Of a stretch of 57,802 nt of DNA, positions 1-9,494 are shown one piece after another. Each line of letters starts with the position of its first letter. The first letter of the stretch is position 1. Made by a program: the position numbers and the translations under genes. This DNA is from an uncultured Ruminococcus sp. (GTDB lineage Bacteria > Bacillota > Clostridia > Oscillospirales > Acutalibacteraceae), in assembly GCA_902798365.1 (NCBI GenBank), contig CADBWP010000005.1, positions 1 through 57,802 of the forward strand, written 5' to 3'. Under the pieces are notes generated by a model. It had not been told where the DNA came from. It did not search any database and saw nothing but the letters and a program-made list of their open reading frames with translations.

Positions 1-29
1 TTCGACCCCTCCGTCAGCTATCGCTGACA

Positions 30-71
30 CCTCCCCTTATCGCAGGGGAGGCTTTTGGCATAGGCGTATAT
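30..71. repeat. Left copy of inverted palindromic repeat flanking the GntR-ABC module
   Basis: A hairpin with arms CCTCCCCT and AGGGGAGG is followed by CTTTTGGC and about 15 further bases. The same sequence occurs in reverse complement at 3475-3518 with one 1-base indel and two mismatches over about 42 bases. On the plus strand the hairpin precedes a short T tract, so it could also end transcription entering from the left. Confidence 0.75.
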
Positions 72-102
72 GTAATGCGCATAACAGATTCGCGCAATAG
101 TG

Positions 103-187
103 ATACAGTCGGGAACAAAACCTTTCGCCCAAGCAAAGCTATCTGCCCGACCGAAACTCTCAACTTTCAACTTTCAACTTTCAACTA
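103..187. repeat. Palindrome plus heptamer composite repeat (copy A)
   Basis: ATACAGTCGGG (103-113) and CCCGACC (146-152) form the outer arms of an imperfect palindrome. It is followed by CAACTTT repeated three times (161-181) plus a partial unit. The same order, with the same 11-base start and the same CCCGACC end at nearly the same distance, occurs at 46251-46336 with a different heptamer. Confidence 0.7.
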
Positions 188-202
188 ACTATCTTAAAAG
201 TA

Positions 203-231
203 TTGACAAACGCAAAAAACGGGTGTATTAT
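203..231 (+). promoter_or_regulatory. Sigma-A promoter of the GntR-ABC operon
   Basis: TTGACA at 203-208, a 17-base spacer, and TATTAT at 226-231. It lies directly before a palindromic operator and the regulator gene. Confidence 0.8.
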
Positions 232-235
232 TAAT

Positions 236-254
236 GTATTAAATGAATTAATAC
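236..254. promoter_or_regulatory. Operator-like palindrome for the GntR regulator
   Basis: GTATTAAATGAATTAATAC is a near-perfect inverted repeat: 7-base arms GTATTAA/TTAATAC, with only three central positions unmatched. It begins 5 bases after the -10 box, covering the likely transcription start. YtrA-type GntR repressors usually bind such palindromes in their own promoters, so autorepression is inferred. Confidence 0.7.
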
Positions 255-282
255 AAATATGACTTCAATGAGAGGTGATGTT

Positions 283-648
283 ATGTTTCAGGTCGATCCC
301 GTTTCAAGGGTGCCTATTTATGAACAGCTGATCAACAATGTGATAAGGCTGACCGCTGCCGGAGTGCTTAAGCCCGGCGACAGGCTTCCGCCCGTGCGCA
401 CGCTTGCCTCTGAGGCAGGCGTTAACCCTAACACGGTGGCAAAGGCGTACCGCGATTTGGAGGCGCGCGGATTTATTTGCTCGGTGGTGGGCAAGGGCAG
501 CTTTATCCACCCGGAGCTAACCGCAAACGCGACGCTCAAGCGCGAGGCTGCGCAGACGTTCAGAGAGGCGTGTCTTTCCGCCCGCAACAGCGGGCTGACC
601 GGCACGGAGCTTAAGACCATTGTTGATGACATTTGCAAAGGAGGTTAA
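283..648 (+). CDS. GntR family (YtrA subfamily) transcriptional regulator
   Basis: The 121-residue protein has an N-terminal winged helix-turn-helix. It opens with the family's typical VDPVSRVPIYEQL segment, and the recognition region is near residues 35-60 (RTLASEAGVNPNTVAKAYR). After the DNA-binding domain there is only a short helical tail, as in YtrA-type regulators, which control ABC transporter operons. The start at 283 is preferred over in-frame ATGs at 259 and 268 because AGAGGTGAT lies just upstream and the protein then begins at the conserved segment. The ATPase gene starts 5 bases after the stop. The operator over the transcription start suggests repression of its own operon, released by an unknown signal such as a cell-envelope-active compound. 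Confidence 0.92.
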   Translation: MFQVDPVSRVPIYEQLINNVIRLTAAGVLKPGDRLPPVRTLASEAGVNPNTVAKAYRDLEARGFICSVVGKGSFIHPELTANATLKREAAQTFREACLSARNSGLTGTELKTIVDDICKGG

Positions 649-652
649 CACG

Positions 653-1552
653 GTGATACAAATTACAAACGCTACAAAAGCCTTTGACGCCACCACCGCG
701 GTTGACGGAATGACGCTTTCCGTTGCCGACGGCACGGTGCTGGGCTTGGTTGGAAGCAACGGCGGCGGCAAATCCACGCTGCTGAGGATGCTGGCGGGAG
801 TTTATCGCGCCGACAGCGGCGAGCTGACCATTGACGGCGAAAGCATCTTTGACAACCCCGCCGTAAAGGGACAATGCTTTTTTGTGCCTGACTTTCCGTT
901 CTTTTACAACTCGGGCACGCTGCAAAACACCGCCGCGCTGTACCGCGACGTGTATCCCAACTGGAGCGACGAGGCGTTCGCCCACTACTGCGGCGTGTTC
1001 CCCATCGACCCAAAGCAGAAGATAATAAATATGTCGAAGGGTATGCAAAGGCAGGCGGCGCTTATTTTAGCGCTGTCAACTCAGCCAAGGTATCTTTTTC
1101 TCGACGAGATATTTGACGGGCTTGACCCGGTGATACGCCTTACGCTGAAAAGAATACTGATAGAGCGCGTGTCCGATTTGGGCATGACGGTGATAATAGC
1201 CTCGCACAATCTGCGCGAGCTTGAGGATCTGTGCGAGAGGATCTGCCTTATGCATCAGGGCAGGCTTGTAGTGGAGCACGATGTGTTTGAGCTTAAGAGC
1301 GAGTTCAGAAAGGTGCAGATAGGCTTTGGCCAAATTCCCGAGGGCAATATTTTTGAGGGAATAAACATAGTTAACCTGTGGCAGAACGGCAACGTTTTCA
1401 ACCTGACCATAAAGGGCGGCGAGGAAGACTTTATGCCGAGGCTGCAGGCGTTAAACCCCGCGTTTGTGTCGGCTCTGCCGCTTACGCTGGAGGAAGTTTT
1501 TGTAAGCGAATTGGGAGGTATCGGATATGACCCGCAAAACCTCGGTCAATGA
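653..1552 (+). CDS. ABC transporter ATP-binding protein
   Basis: A 299-residue nucleotide-binding subunit. Walker A is GSNGGGKST with Lys near residue 40. The signature is NMSKGMQRQ, a relaxed form of LSGGQ, and Walker B is YLFLDEIFDGLD, followed by the switch histidine in IIASHN. About 80 residues follow the core and probably contact the permease. The start is GTG at 653, 8 bases after AAAGGAGG. It overlaps the permease gene by 26 bases, so the two are translationally linked. It should energise the ABC-2 type permease encoded next. The substrate cannot be read from sequence; YtrA-linked transporters of this type are often tied to envelope stress. Confidence 0.93.
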   Translation: MIQITNATKAFDATTAVDGMTLSVADGTVLGLVGSNGGGKSTLLRMLAGVYRADSGELTIDGESIFDNPAVKGQCFFVPDFPFFYNSGTLQNTAALYRDVYPNWSDEAFAHYCGVFPIDPKQKIINMSKGMQRQAALILALSTQPRYLFLDEIFDGLDPVIRLTLKRILIERVSDLGMTVIIASHNLRELEDLCERICLMHQGRLVVEHDVFELKSEFRKVQIGFGQIPEGNIFEGINIVNLWQNGNVFNLTIKGGEEDFMPRLQALNPAFVSALPLTLEEVFVSELGGIGYDPQNLGQ

Positions 1553-3467
1553 GATTTTTAAGCAGTCGCTCGCGGTGTTTAGATGGGAGCTTCGCCGCAG
1601 CATAACTCCGCTTGTGGTGTATGCCGTTATTGCGGTGTTCTTTATCGCAAGCCTGTCGTCGCTGGCGCTTTCGCCCGACACCTACGACGCGCGCGAGGCA
1701 GCCGCTGTTATATTTCAGTCCTCATCGTCGGTACTGGTGTTCATTCTTTCGACCGTGTTCACGATAATCTTTACCCTGCGGTCGTTCGGCTATCTGCACA
1801 ACAAGCGCAAGGCGGACATGTTTGCTCCGCTGCCCGTAAAGTCATACACATTGTTTTTCTCTAAAACCGCGTCGGCGTTTCTGCTTTCGGTGATTCCGGC
1901 TTTGTTCTTTTTGGGAATAATAATTCTTGTTTCCGCGCTTATGGGTCACCCCGATCCCGGCGGTATCGCGTCGCTTTTGGTAAAGATACCCTTGGGAGCC
2001 GCCGCCTGCATAAGCTTTTACGGACTGATAGCCATATGCTGCGGCACCTCGGTCAACACGGTGCTGACCTTTTTGGCGATCTGCTTTGCCTATCCCATTG
2101 CCGCAAAGCTCGTTAAAAACACCATAGAATCTTTTTACTACGGCATAACCTGGGGACTGTACAACGACAGCTTTCTGCTTAAGGCGCTCAATCCCCTTGC
2201 CGCCTATGACGGCATAAACGTGATCTACTGGCTGCTGTTCATCGCCGCCTGCATCGCGCTTTCCGCCGTGCTTATACCGCGCAGAAAAGCCGAGCGTGCG
2301 CAAAGCCACTATGCGTTCCGCCTGCCCTGCTATGCGGTAGAGCTGCTTATGACCTTTATTTTGGGCATGGTGCTTGGGCTGACCATGGGCGGAGCAAATC
2401 TTTTCGGCTCGGCATATCCCGGCTTTGTGTTCGGATTTTTGCTGGGCGGAACAGCCGCCTTTGTCATCTGCCACCTGATACTGTTCCGCGGCTTCGGCAA
2501 GATGATAAAGAGCCTGATATACGCCGGAGGACTGACCGCCCTGACGTTTATACTGATGGGCGTATGCTGCCTTACGTGCAACTCGTTCACAAGCTTTGTG
2601 CCCGAGCCGGGCGACGTTCAAAGCGCGGGACTTATATCCTACAACTGGGATTTTACCGATGAGTACGGCCTTAAGCCCTCGCCCTCGCTTATCAGGGATT
2701 CTGCAGGAGATTTTACGGACAAGAAGGACATCGACAACATTATTAAGGCGCACAAGTCGATGGCACAGCTCACAAGGGACGGCAAGCTTTCAAAGCGCTT
2801 CAACGGTGTGCTGAGCAGGTCTTTGGTATCGGCGATTTCAGCCCTGATAAACTACGACCAAAGCTTCAGCGTCGCCTACAAGCTGAACGACGGAAGGATA
2901 GTGACGCGGTATTATGAAAACTCCTACATATTGTCGGGAGCATTTACCGGCGGCGACAGCGCTTACACGGATCCCTACCATTATATTGAAAGCATAAAGG
3001 AAACACCGACCTACGCGAAAAAATACAGCTTCGTGGCGTCATTAAATCCGGAGGACATCGACCGTATAACTCTTTTCGCGGAAACCGAAACCTACATCAC
3101 GGCTGCGTATGAACTGGAAGGCGAAAACGCACAAAGGGTATTAGCCGCATTCAGAGATGATTATTTTCGAGTGGGAGAGGTCAGCGGCGTTAGAGAAATA
3201 AGTTTGATTTTGCAGGGAGACGATAAGCGGTCGGAAAACACGCGCGGAGACACGGCGATCTACTCGATCATCTCGAACATCTCGAACATCAACAGCTTTA
3301 ATTATAACCGTCATGAGTACACTATCAACAGCAGCTACACCGAAACCATAAAGGTACTTAAGGAGCTGGGAATACTGAACAGCAACGGAAAGGCAAACCC
3401 GGATTCAAAGTATGTTTATAATTACAACTCCTACATTTACGATTACGACGACGAAGCGTATCATTGA
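1527..3467 (+). CDS. ABC-2 type transporter permease with large C-terminal extracytoplasmic domain
   Basis: A 646-residue membrane protein with RBS GGGAGGT before ATG. The first ~360 residues hold about nine to ten hydrophobic segments. A cytoplasmic loop carries HNKRKADMFAPLPVKSYTLF, typical of ABC-2 permeases that pair with YtrA-type regulators. The last ~285 residues are hydrophilic, rich in Asp, Tyr and Asn, without membrane segments, and are probably outside the cell. I do not recognise a named domain there. The gene is the last of the GntR-ATPase-permease operon; its stop lies 8 bases before the right inverted repeat. Confidence 0.85.
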   Translation: MTRKTSVNEIFKQSLAVFRWELRRSITPLVVYAVIAVFFIASLSSLALSPDTYDAREAAAVIFQSSSSVLVFILSTVFTIIFTLRSFGYLHNKRKADMFAPLPVKSYTLFFSKTASAFLLSVIPALFFLGIIILVSALMGHPDPGGIASLLVKIPLGAAACISFYGLIAICCGTSVNTVLTFLAICFAYPIAAKLVKNTIESFYYGITWGLYNDSFLLKALNPLAAYDGINVIYWLLFIAACIALSAVLIPRRKAERAQSHYAFRLPCYAVELLMTFILGMVLGLTMGGANLFGSAYPGFVFGFLLGGTAAFVICHLILFRGFGKMIKSLIYAGGLTALTFILMGVCCLTCNSFTSFVPEPGDVQSAGLISYNWDFTDEYGLKPSPSLIRDSAGDFTDKKDIDNIIKAHKSMAQLTRDGKLSKRFNGVLSRSLVSAISALINYDQSFSVAYKLNDGRIVTRYYENSYILSGAFTGGDSAYTDPYHYIESIKETPTYAKKYSFVASLNPEDIDRITLFAETETYITAAYELEGENAQRVLAAFRDDYFRVGEVSGVREISLILQGDDKRSENTRGDTAIYSIISNISNINSFNYNRHEYTINSSYTETIKVLKELGILNSNGKANPDSKYVYNYNSYIYDYDDEAYH

Positions 3468-3474
3468 TTATTAG

Positions 3475-3518
3475 GTATATATGCCTACGCCAAAAAGCCT
3501 CCCCTGCGATAAGGGGAG
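3475..3518. repeat. Right copy of inverted palindromic repeat flanking the GntR-ABC module
   Basis: Reverse complement of the repeat at 30-71. Read on the minus strand, the hairpin is followed by CTTTTTGG and could act as a second terminator for the pyk-aroK transcript. Confidence 0.75.
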
Positions 3519-3568
3519 GCTAACGTGCTGTCAAAAAAACGTTTAGCAACCCAAGGCAAAACACAGCA

Positions 3569-3600
3569 GGGCTGCCGCATCATCAAGCGGCAGCCCTGAT
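3569..3600. terminator. Strong hairpin downstream of the shikimate kinase gene
   Basis: A perfect 12-bp stem CAGGGCTGCCGC/GCGGCAGCCCTG with an 8-base loop. The T tract is weak on both strands, so it may serve both converging operons. Confidence 0.75.
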
Positions 3601-3602
3601 TA

Positions 3603-4100
3603 TTATAGCAGTATATCCACAAGCGAATCCACGGTTTCCTCTATGCTGTCGGAGGGGTTGACGCTTACGGTTATGTCGGCGTATTTTTCGTACAGCGGCA
3701 CGCGGTCACGATACACGTCGGCGAGAGTTTCGTTTTTGTGAAAGGCTATGCCGCGCGTTTTTATGTTTGTGACGCGTCGGCTTATCTCCTCAAACGGAAC
3801 GCTGAGATACACCACCCTGCCGGTTTGCTTAAGGCGAGCCATTGCCGGGTCGCTGAGCACCATTGAGCCGCCTGTTGCCACAACGGTGTGGTCGCAGACG
3901 AGCGCTTCGCCCACCTGCCGCTCAAGGGCGAGGAAGCCCTGAAGCCCGTCGTCGTCCAGTATTCTTTGCAGGGGCTTGCCTGCGCGGCGGCTGATTATGA
4001 GGTCGGTATCCGTAAAGGAATAGCCCAGCGCCTTTGCCAGCAGCACGCCCACGGTGCTTTTGCCCGAGCCGGGCATACCTATGAGAATGATGTTGTTCAT
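3603..4100 (-). CDS. aroK: Shikimate kinase family protein
   Basis: A 165-residue P-loop kinase of shikimate kinase fold. Walker A is GMPGSGKST at residues 8-16. DTD at about 32-34 is the expected metal and shikimate contact, and R137 in DRVPLYEKYAD fits the lid region. The usual GGG shikimate-binding motif reads GGS (TGGSMVLS), common in a clostridial branch annotated as shikimate kinase, so the substrate is less certain than the fold. If it is AroK, it phosphorylates shikimate with ATP in the chorismate pathway. Its ATG directly follows the pyk stop (TAAATG), so it is co-transcribed and probably translationally coupled with pyruvate kinase. Confidence 0.8.
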   Translation of the reverse strand: MNNIILIGMPGSGKSTVGVLLAKALGYSFTDTDLIISRRAGKPLQRILDDDGLQGFLALERQVGEALVCDHTVVATGGSMVLSDPAMARLKQTGRVVYLSVPFEEISRRVTNIKTRGIAFHKNETLADVYRDRVPLYEKYADITVSVNPSDSIEETVDSLVDILL

Positions 4101-5543
<1,443 letters not shown>

Positions 5544-5617
5544 TTTATTCCGTCCTTTCCGAATTGTTTTGCGTTCGGTAAATGTTATAAATTTTGCAGG
5601 TTTATTAGTACAATTTT

Positions 5618-5646
5618 ATTATACATGATAAATACAAATATTTCAA
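5618..5646 (-). promoter_or_regulatory. Sigma-A promoter for pyk-aroK
   Basis: On the minus strand TTGAAA (5646-5641), a 17-base spacer, and TATAAT (5623-5618), about 75 bases before the pyk start. Confidence 0.8.
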
Positions 5647-5659
5647 TAGATTTTAAAAG

Positions 5660-5699
5660 AAAAAGCGCATACAGCAGTCAGACTGCCACACACGCTTTT
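5660..5699 (-). terminator. Terminator of the zinc-ribbon protein gene
   Basis: Minus-strand stem AAAAGCG...CGCTTTTT with a long, partly G-U paired upper stem and a T-rich 3' side. Confidence 0.7.
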
Positions 5700-5712
5700 G
5701 TAATTTATTTGG

Positions 5713-6570
5713 TTATCTGCGCTTGCCCGTCGCCTTTACCGCTATGCAGGCGATGAAGAGCAGGACGGCGAGGATCACGGAGATCCACACCGCGGGGGCG
5801 GTGGTAACGGTCAGAAAGTCTGTTCCCAAATCATAACCTGCAAGGCGACGAGTGATATACATGCAAACGCCGACCGAAAGGGCGTCCGCAAACAGGGTGA
5901 AAACCGCTGCGACAATGCCGACCGACGAAGCGCTGCGCCTGCGCAGAAGAGCGAGCAGCACGGTTATGAAGCAGAGCAGCAGAGCGACCGCGAGAATAGC
6001 GGCTGAGACTATGGAAACAATCAGACCTGCCGTATAGTAAAAGTCGATCTTGTCAAGCACTTTGGGAAACAAGCTGAGGTCGTGACCCAACTCCGTGAAA
6101 AATCCGTAAGCGTCGCTTGATTCGGCATAAAGCCCGAAAAAATCGAAAAGGCTAAGGGAGCCCGAATTGCCCCCCGAGGCAAGCGTGATGCGTCCGAAAA
6201 ACGAAAACACGGGCATTGCCGCCGCCAAAGCCGCCAGTATGTAAACCGAGATAAGGTAAGGCGCGCTGTACCGCGGCTTTGAGGACGCCGTGCGCCTGGT
6301 GCCGTCATACTCTATGGTCTCGGCGCGCTTTACGGGGTTGAACGCCGCGCCCTCGCCGTATGCGTCGTAGGTCTCCCCTACCATTGGCTCAGGGAGTTTT
6401 TTTTTACCGTTTTTAGAGGTGCGCTGCTCGTATTCGTCCTCGCTGCGGCGCTGGGTTCTGCCCTTGTAGTTCAGATCGACCATGCGCTGAAAGGTAGTGA
6501 GCGATTCTCCGCACACATGACAAAACTTTGCGTCGTCGGGATTGTTCGCCTTACAGTTCTTACATTCCAT
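5713..6570 (-). CDS. Zinc-ribbon domain membrane protein of unknown function
   Basis: 285 residues. An N-terminal zinc ribbon CKNCKANNPDDAKFCHVC (residues 3-20) is followed by a charged linker to about residue 100. Four hydrophobic segments follow, near residues 103-126, 180-210, 215-240 and 255-280. The topology suggests a cytoplasmic zinc ribbon tethered to the membrane. Such proteins are common in Firmicutes and their roles are mostly unknown. It is transcribed alone, with a terminator just downstream, ahead of the pyk promoter. Confidence 0.8.
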   Translation of the reverse strand: MECKNCKANNPDDAKFCHVCGESLTTFQRMVDLNYKGRTQRRSEDEYEQRTSKNGKKKLPEPMVGETYDAYGEGAAFNPVKRAETIEYDGTRRTASSKPRYSAPYLISVYILAALAAAMPVFSFFGRITLASGGNSGSLSLFDFFGLYAESSDAYGFFTELGHDLSLFPKVLDKIDFYYTAGLIVSIVSAAILAVALLLCFITVLLALLRRRSASSVGIVAAVFTLFADALSVGVCMYITRRLAGYDLGTDFLTVTTAPAVWISVILAVLLFIACIAVKATGKRR

Positions 6571-6662
6571 ATCTTCACCTTCTTGTGACTTTTATGCTGT
6601 TATTGTACCAAATTTTTGCCGTGCAGTCAATGCCGTTGTGTGACGGCAGGCTGAAAAATAAT

Positions 6663-8141
6663 TTACAGCATCGCCCTTGTAAGGCGCTTTGACTTGAACA
6701 GGCTGCGCTGAGTAAGGTCGTGCTCTCTCTCCATGATATAAACGGAGGTGTAGCCCATTATAAGCCAGAAGAACATGACCATGAACGAAATGTCGTAGAG
6801 CAGCGCCTTTTCAAACAGCGAATAGCCCAGATACGCGCCCAAAAACGCGAACATGCACGGGAACACGTCGTCGCGGCGGGTCTCCTTTTGCCAGAACAGC
6901 GCCGACGCCGCGTGCTTTGCAAAGCGGAAGCCTATAGTGGCAAAGATAAGGAAGCCGATAAGTCCCGTCGAAACCAGAATGGTGAGGAAGCCGTTGTGCA
7001 GGTCGCTGTGGTTGTAGTCGAACTTGAGCGTGCCGCTGAGGTACCTTCCGCTGTAATAGATGATGTTGCCGTGCGAAACGCCTATCACGGGCGAAATGCG
7101 GAACAGTCCCAGCGATTCGCGCCACAGCTTCATGCGTCCGCTGTCGAGGTTTTTGTTTGTATGTCCGAAGGTGACTATGGGCTGACCGTCCTCTATAACA
7201 AGGCTGCCCTCCTCAAGGTCCTCTATAAGCGAGTGGTTGTCAAAAATATAGTCGGCAAGCGCGTGGGTCTTTGCCGTTATGGCAGCAAAGCCCGTCTGGA
7301 ATATGGCGCGGAACATAAGCGACGCGCCGGCGAATATCGCGGCGATGAGTATGACCGCGACGACGCGGATAAAGATGTTTTTGAAGGTTTTGCCCGTGTC
7401 GCGCGCAAAGAAGATGTAGGCGATGTATATGATGACATAGCCAAGCCCCAGCACAAAGGCGGCGTTGGAGTCGCATAGGTTGAGGGCAAAAAGGTTGGTG
7501 ACCACGCACAGTCCCAGCCAGACCTTGTTGACGCGCCTGCCCTCGGTCTTTTCGTTGAGCACGGGCTTGGTGAGCATGTGGCAGCAGAGCAGCGCCACCA
7601 CCGACACAAAGCCGAGCAGGTTGGGGTTGAAGAACACGCTGGTAAAGCGGTTTTCGTAAATCGGGAAACCGATGCGGTACCAGTCGAAGAATTTCCAGTC
7701 GTAGTAAAAGCCGAACATAAGGCAGAACAGACCGAAGATGTTGGTTACGGTGGTAAAGTAGATTATCGTTTTGGCTATGTCGAAAATCTCCTGCCTGAAA
7801 TTGAAGCTCGGCTCGGTGTGCATTCCGTAAAACAGGAAGAAGCAGATGAGCACGTGCAAAAACATAACTATGCTTATCGGCAGGGTGATGGAGATGTTGA
7901 ACAGCATCGAGATAAACGAAAATATCAAAAACAGCCCCATCCACAAGCCGAAGCGCATGTTGAAGAAGGTGTTGTATCTGCGCTGGTTGGTGTAGATAAG
8001 ATAGAGCCCCCAAATAAAGATTGGCACTATCAGCACATATGACAATACCTGCAAGAACGAAACCATGCAAAAGAACAAGTCGATTATATATACCTTGCGG
8101 AACAGCGAGCTGTCCTTAAGGCTTTCTTTGAACGATGTCAT
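6663..8141 (-). CDS. O-antigen ligase-like membrane protein
   Basis: 492 residues with about 11-12 hydrophobic segments and a large extracytoplasmic loop at roughly residues 290-360. That loop region includes SGRMKLWRESLGLFRISPVIGVSHGN, the Wzy_C-type signature (R.....W......F...P..G.G.G). Family members ligate or polymerise undecaprenyl-linked glycans at the outer face of the membrane. The gene lies 15 bases after the phosphoglycosyl transferase gene, so both probably act in one surface polysaccharide or teichoic-acid-like pathway. Whether it is a ligase or a polymerase cannot be told from sequence. Confidence 0.82.
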   Translation of the reverse strand: MTSFKESLKDSSLFRKVYIIDLFFCMVSFLQVLSYVLIVPIFIWGLYLIYTNQRRYNTFFNMRFGLWMGLFLIFSFISMLFNISITLPISIVMFLHVLICFFLFYGMHTEPSFNFRQEIFDIAKTIIYFTTVTNIFGLFCLMFGFYYDWKFFDWYRIGFPIYENRFTSVFFNPNLLGFVSVVALLCCHMLTKPVLNEKTEGRRVNKVWLGLCVVTNLFALNLCDSNAAFVLGLGYVIIYIAYIFFARDTGKTFKNIFIRVVAVILIAAIFAGASLMFRAIFQTGFAAITAKTHALADYIFDNHSLIEDLEEGSLVIEDGQPIVTFGHTNKNLDSGRMKLWRESLGLFRISPVIGVSHGNIIYYSGRYLSGTLKFDYNHSDLHNGFLTILVSTGLIGFLIFATIGFRFAKHAASALFWQKETRRDDVFPCMFAFLGAYLGYSLFEKALLYDISFMVMFFWLIMGYTSVYIMEREHDLTQRSLFKSKRLTRAML

Positions 8142-8156
8142 AGGGATACCTCATTT

Positions 8157-8837
8157 TCAGGATATTACTTCCCGAACGGTTTGAAGCATAAGCTTTATGT
8201 CGGTCAAGAAGCCGAAGCTTTTAAGATATTCTAAGTTGTAGCGCATTTTTTCGGGCAGCACCTTTTCCACATAAACGCGGTCGGCGTCCTGTGCCGAGGC
8301 GAGCAGCTTTTCCTCGTCCTTGTATTTTATTGAGGCGAGAGAGGTTATGCCTGCCGGCAAAAGCAGGGTGGCGTAATATTCGGGGCGGTACTGCTCCACA
8401 TAACGCGGCACCTCGGGGCGGGTGCCCACGAACGACATGCTGCCGCCGATGACGTTCAGCACCTGGGGCAGCTCGTCAAGGCGGAATTTTCTTAAAAGCC
8501 TGCCCGTCTTGGTGACGCGGCTGTCGCAGTCGGTGGTTACCTGCGTGCCAAGGCTTTCGGCATTTACCACCATGGTGCGGAACTTGAAGATTTTAAAGCG
8601 CCTGCCATAGGTCGTGACCCTTTCCTGAAGGAAAAACACGGGACCCTTTGAATCGCATTTTATTGCGACCGCTATAACAAGCATGGGGATTATTAAAAAC
8701 ACCAGAATTATCAGCGCGACAACAAGGTCGAACACGCGCTTGAGCACACGGCTCGCCGTCTTTTTTGCAAGGGCGTCGTAGTAGGGACGCACCTCGTCGC
8801 ACCGAAACTCCGAGGGAAGCTTTTCAAAAGCCTTCAT
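8157..8837 (-). CDS. Bacterial sugar transferase (monotopic phosphoglycosyl transferase)
   Basis: 226 residues. A KRVFDLVVALIILV membrane segment is followed by GPVFFLQERVTTYGRRFKIF, KFRTMV, and FRLDELPQVLNVIGGSMS plus FVGTRPEVP, the full set of motifs of the small PglC/WbaP-type transferase core. The enzyme transfers a sugar phosphate from a nucleotide sugar to undecaprenyl phosphate, starting surface glycan synthesis. Only the catalytic core and one membrane helix are present. It is promoter-proximal in a two-gene unit with the O-antigen ligase-like gene. Confidence 0.9.
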   Translation of the reverse strand: MKAFEKLPSEFRCDEVRPYYDALAKKTASRVLKRVFDLVVALIILVFLIIPMLVIAVAIKCDSKGPVFFLQERVTTYGRRFKIFKFRTMVVNAESLGTQVTTDCDSRVTKTGRLLRKFRLDELPQVLNVIGGSMSFVGTRPEVPRYVEQYRPEYYATLLLPAGITSLASIKYKDEEKLLASAQDADRVYVEKVLPEKMRYNLEYLKSFGFLTDIKLMLQTVREVIS

Positions 8838-8902
8838 ATTGCAGCTCCTGTATTTTTTACTGCCGTACCAAACGGCATGGGTATCGGATTTTTACGGCTT
8901 TT

Positions 8903-8931
8903 ATTATATTATTTTTACGCGCGATTTTCAA
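8903..8931 (-). promoter_or_regulatory. Sigma-A promoter for the sugar transferase operon
   Basis: On the minus strand TTGAAA (8931-8926), a 17-base spacer, and TATAAT (8908-8903). The leader contains a small GCCGT/ACGGC hairpin before the RBS. Confidence 0.75.
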
Positions 8932-8969
8932 TACATATTTCAAAAGCTTAACAAATTACGGCATAACGT

Positions 8970-9000
8970 AAAAACCGACGGAGCTTAACCGTCGGTTTTT
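8970..9000. terminator. Bidirectional intrinsic terminator
   Basis: AAAAACCGACGG and CCGTCGGTTTTT form a perfect stem with A and T tracts on either side. Nothing codes on the left for the plus strand, so its main user is unclear; it isolates the 6S RNA locus. Confidence 0.75.
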
Positions 9001-9158
9001 AGGTAATTTTATGGAGTAATCAAGCACATAGAAAGGAAGTTTTTATCGTTCTCATCTCTCAGTTCCCCTACAGTATATCACAGTCTTTGTGTGTTGTCAA
9101 CAGTTTTTTTGAATATTTTTATAAAAAAATATATTCTTTACAGGTTTGCGTAAATCTC

Positions 9159-9187
9159 TTGACTTCCGGCAAAAAACAATGTAAAAT
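9159..9187 (+). promoter_or_regulatory. Promoter of the probable 6S RNA
   Basis: TTGACT at 9159-9164, a 17-base spacer, and TAAAAT at 9182-9187. Transcription should start near 9194. The 160 bases between the terminator at 9000 and this promoter are AT-rich and show nothing else. Confidence 0.7.
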
Positions 9188-9193
9188 GTACAT

Positions 9194-9458
9194 ATAGAAA
9201 CTCCCGGGCGAATTATCCGCCGCGGTTTTCACATAATACACAGGGTTGGTTTTTTAGCCTGCCCGATGCGTGAATGATTTTTAAATAACCCTACAACTCT
9301 TAAATCGGGAGCTTTTCTCTCTGTGCGGTGTGCAGACCTCCCATGCAACTGGAAGAAGGGAGCCTGAAGTACAGAGGCGGCGCCCACCTGTTCTACTCGT
9401 AGGCAGGTTATTATTTAAATCATACGGTCGGGCGGGTATTTTTATGCCCGCCCCTTTT
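9194..9458 (+). ncRNA. ssrS: Probable 6S RNA (SsrS)
   Basis: The segment does not code. The arms at 9261-9290 and 9406-9433 pair over most of their length (GCCCGA with TCGGGC, then ATTTTTAAATAACC with GGTTATTATTTAAAT), making a long closing stem. Inside are a large open bubble, an apical arm closed by CTCTGT/ACAGAG, and a small hairpin on the 3' side of the bubble (CCTG...CAGG). This is the 6S architecture, and the GGCGGCGCCCACCTG segment is typical of 6S relatives as I recall them. 6S RNA mimics an open promoter and binds sigma-70 type RNA polymerase. The mature RNA is probably about 9258-9436, made from a precursor with a 60-base leader and ending at the terminator at 9430-9458. Confidence 0.72.
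9430..9458 (+). terminator. Terminator of the 6S RNA gene
   Basis: GGGCGGG and CCCGCCC pair around TATTTTTATG and are followed by TTTT. The left arm overlaps the 3' end of the 6S closing stem. Confidence 0.7.
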
Positions 9459-9494
9459 ACCTATATATTGCAAAATCAACACAGGAGACGGTTT

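Noticed and set aside
9330-9494. In-frame upstream extension of gpsA through the 6S RNA region
   Set aside because: The region folds as a structured RNA, has a terminator before the gpsA RBS, and the extension has no protein-like composition.
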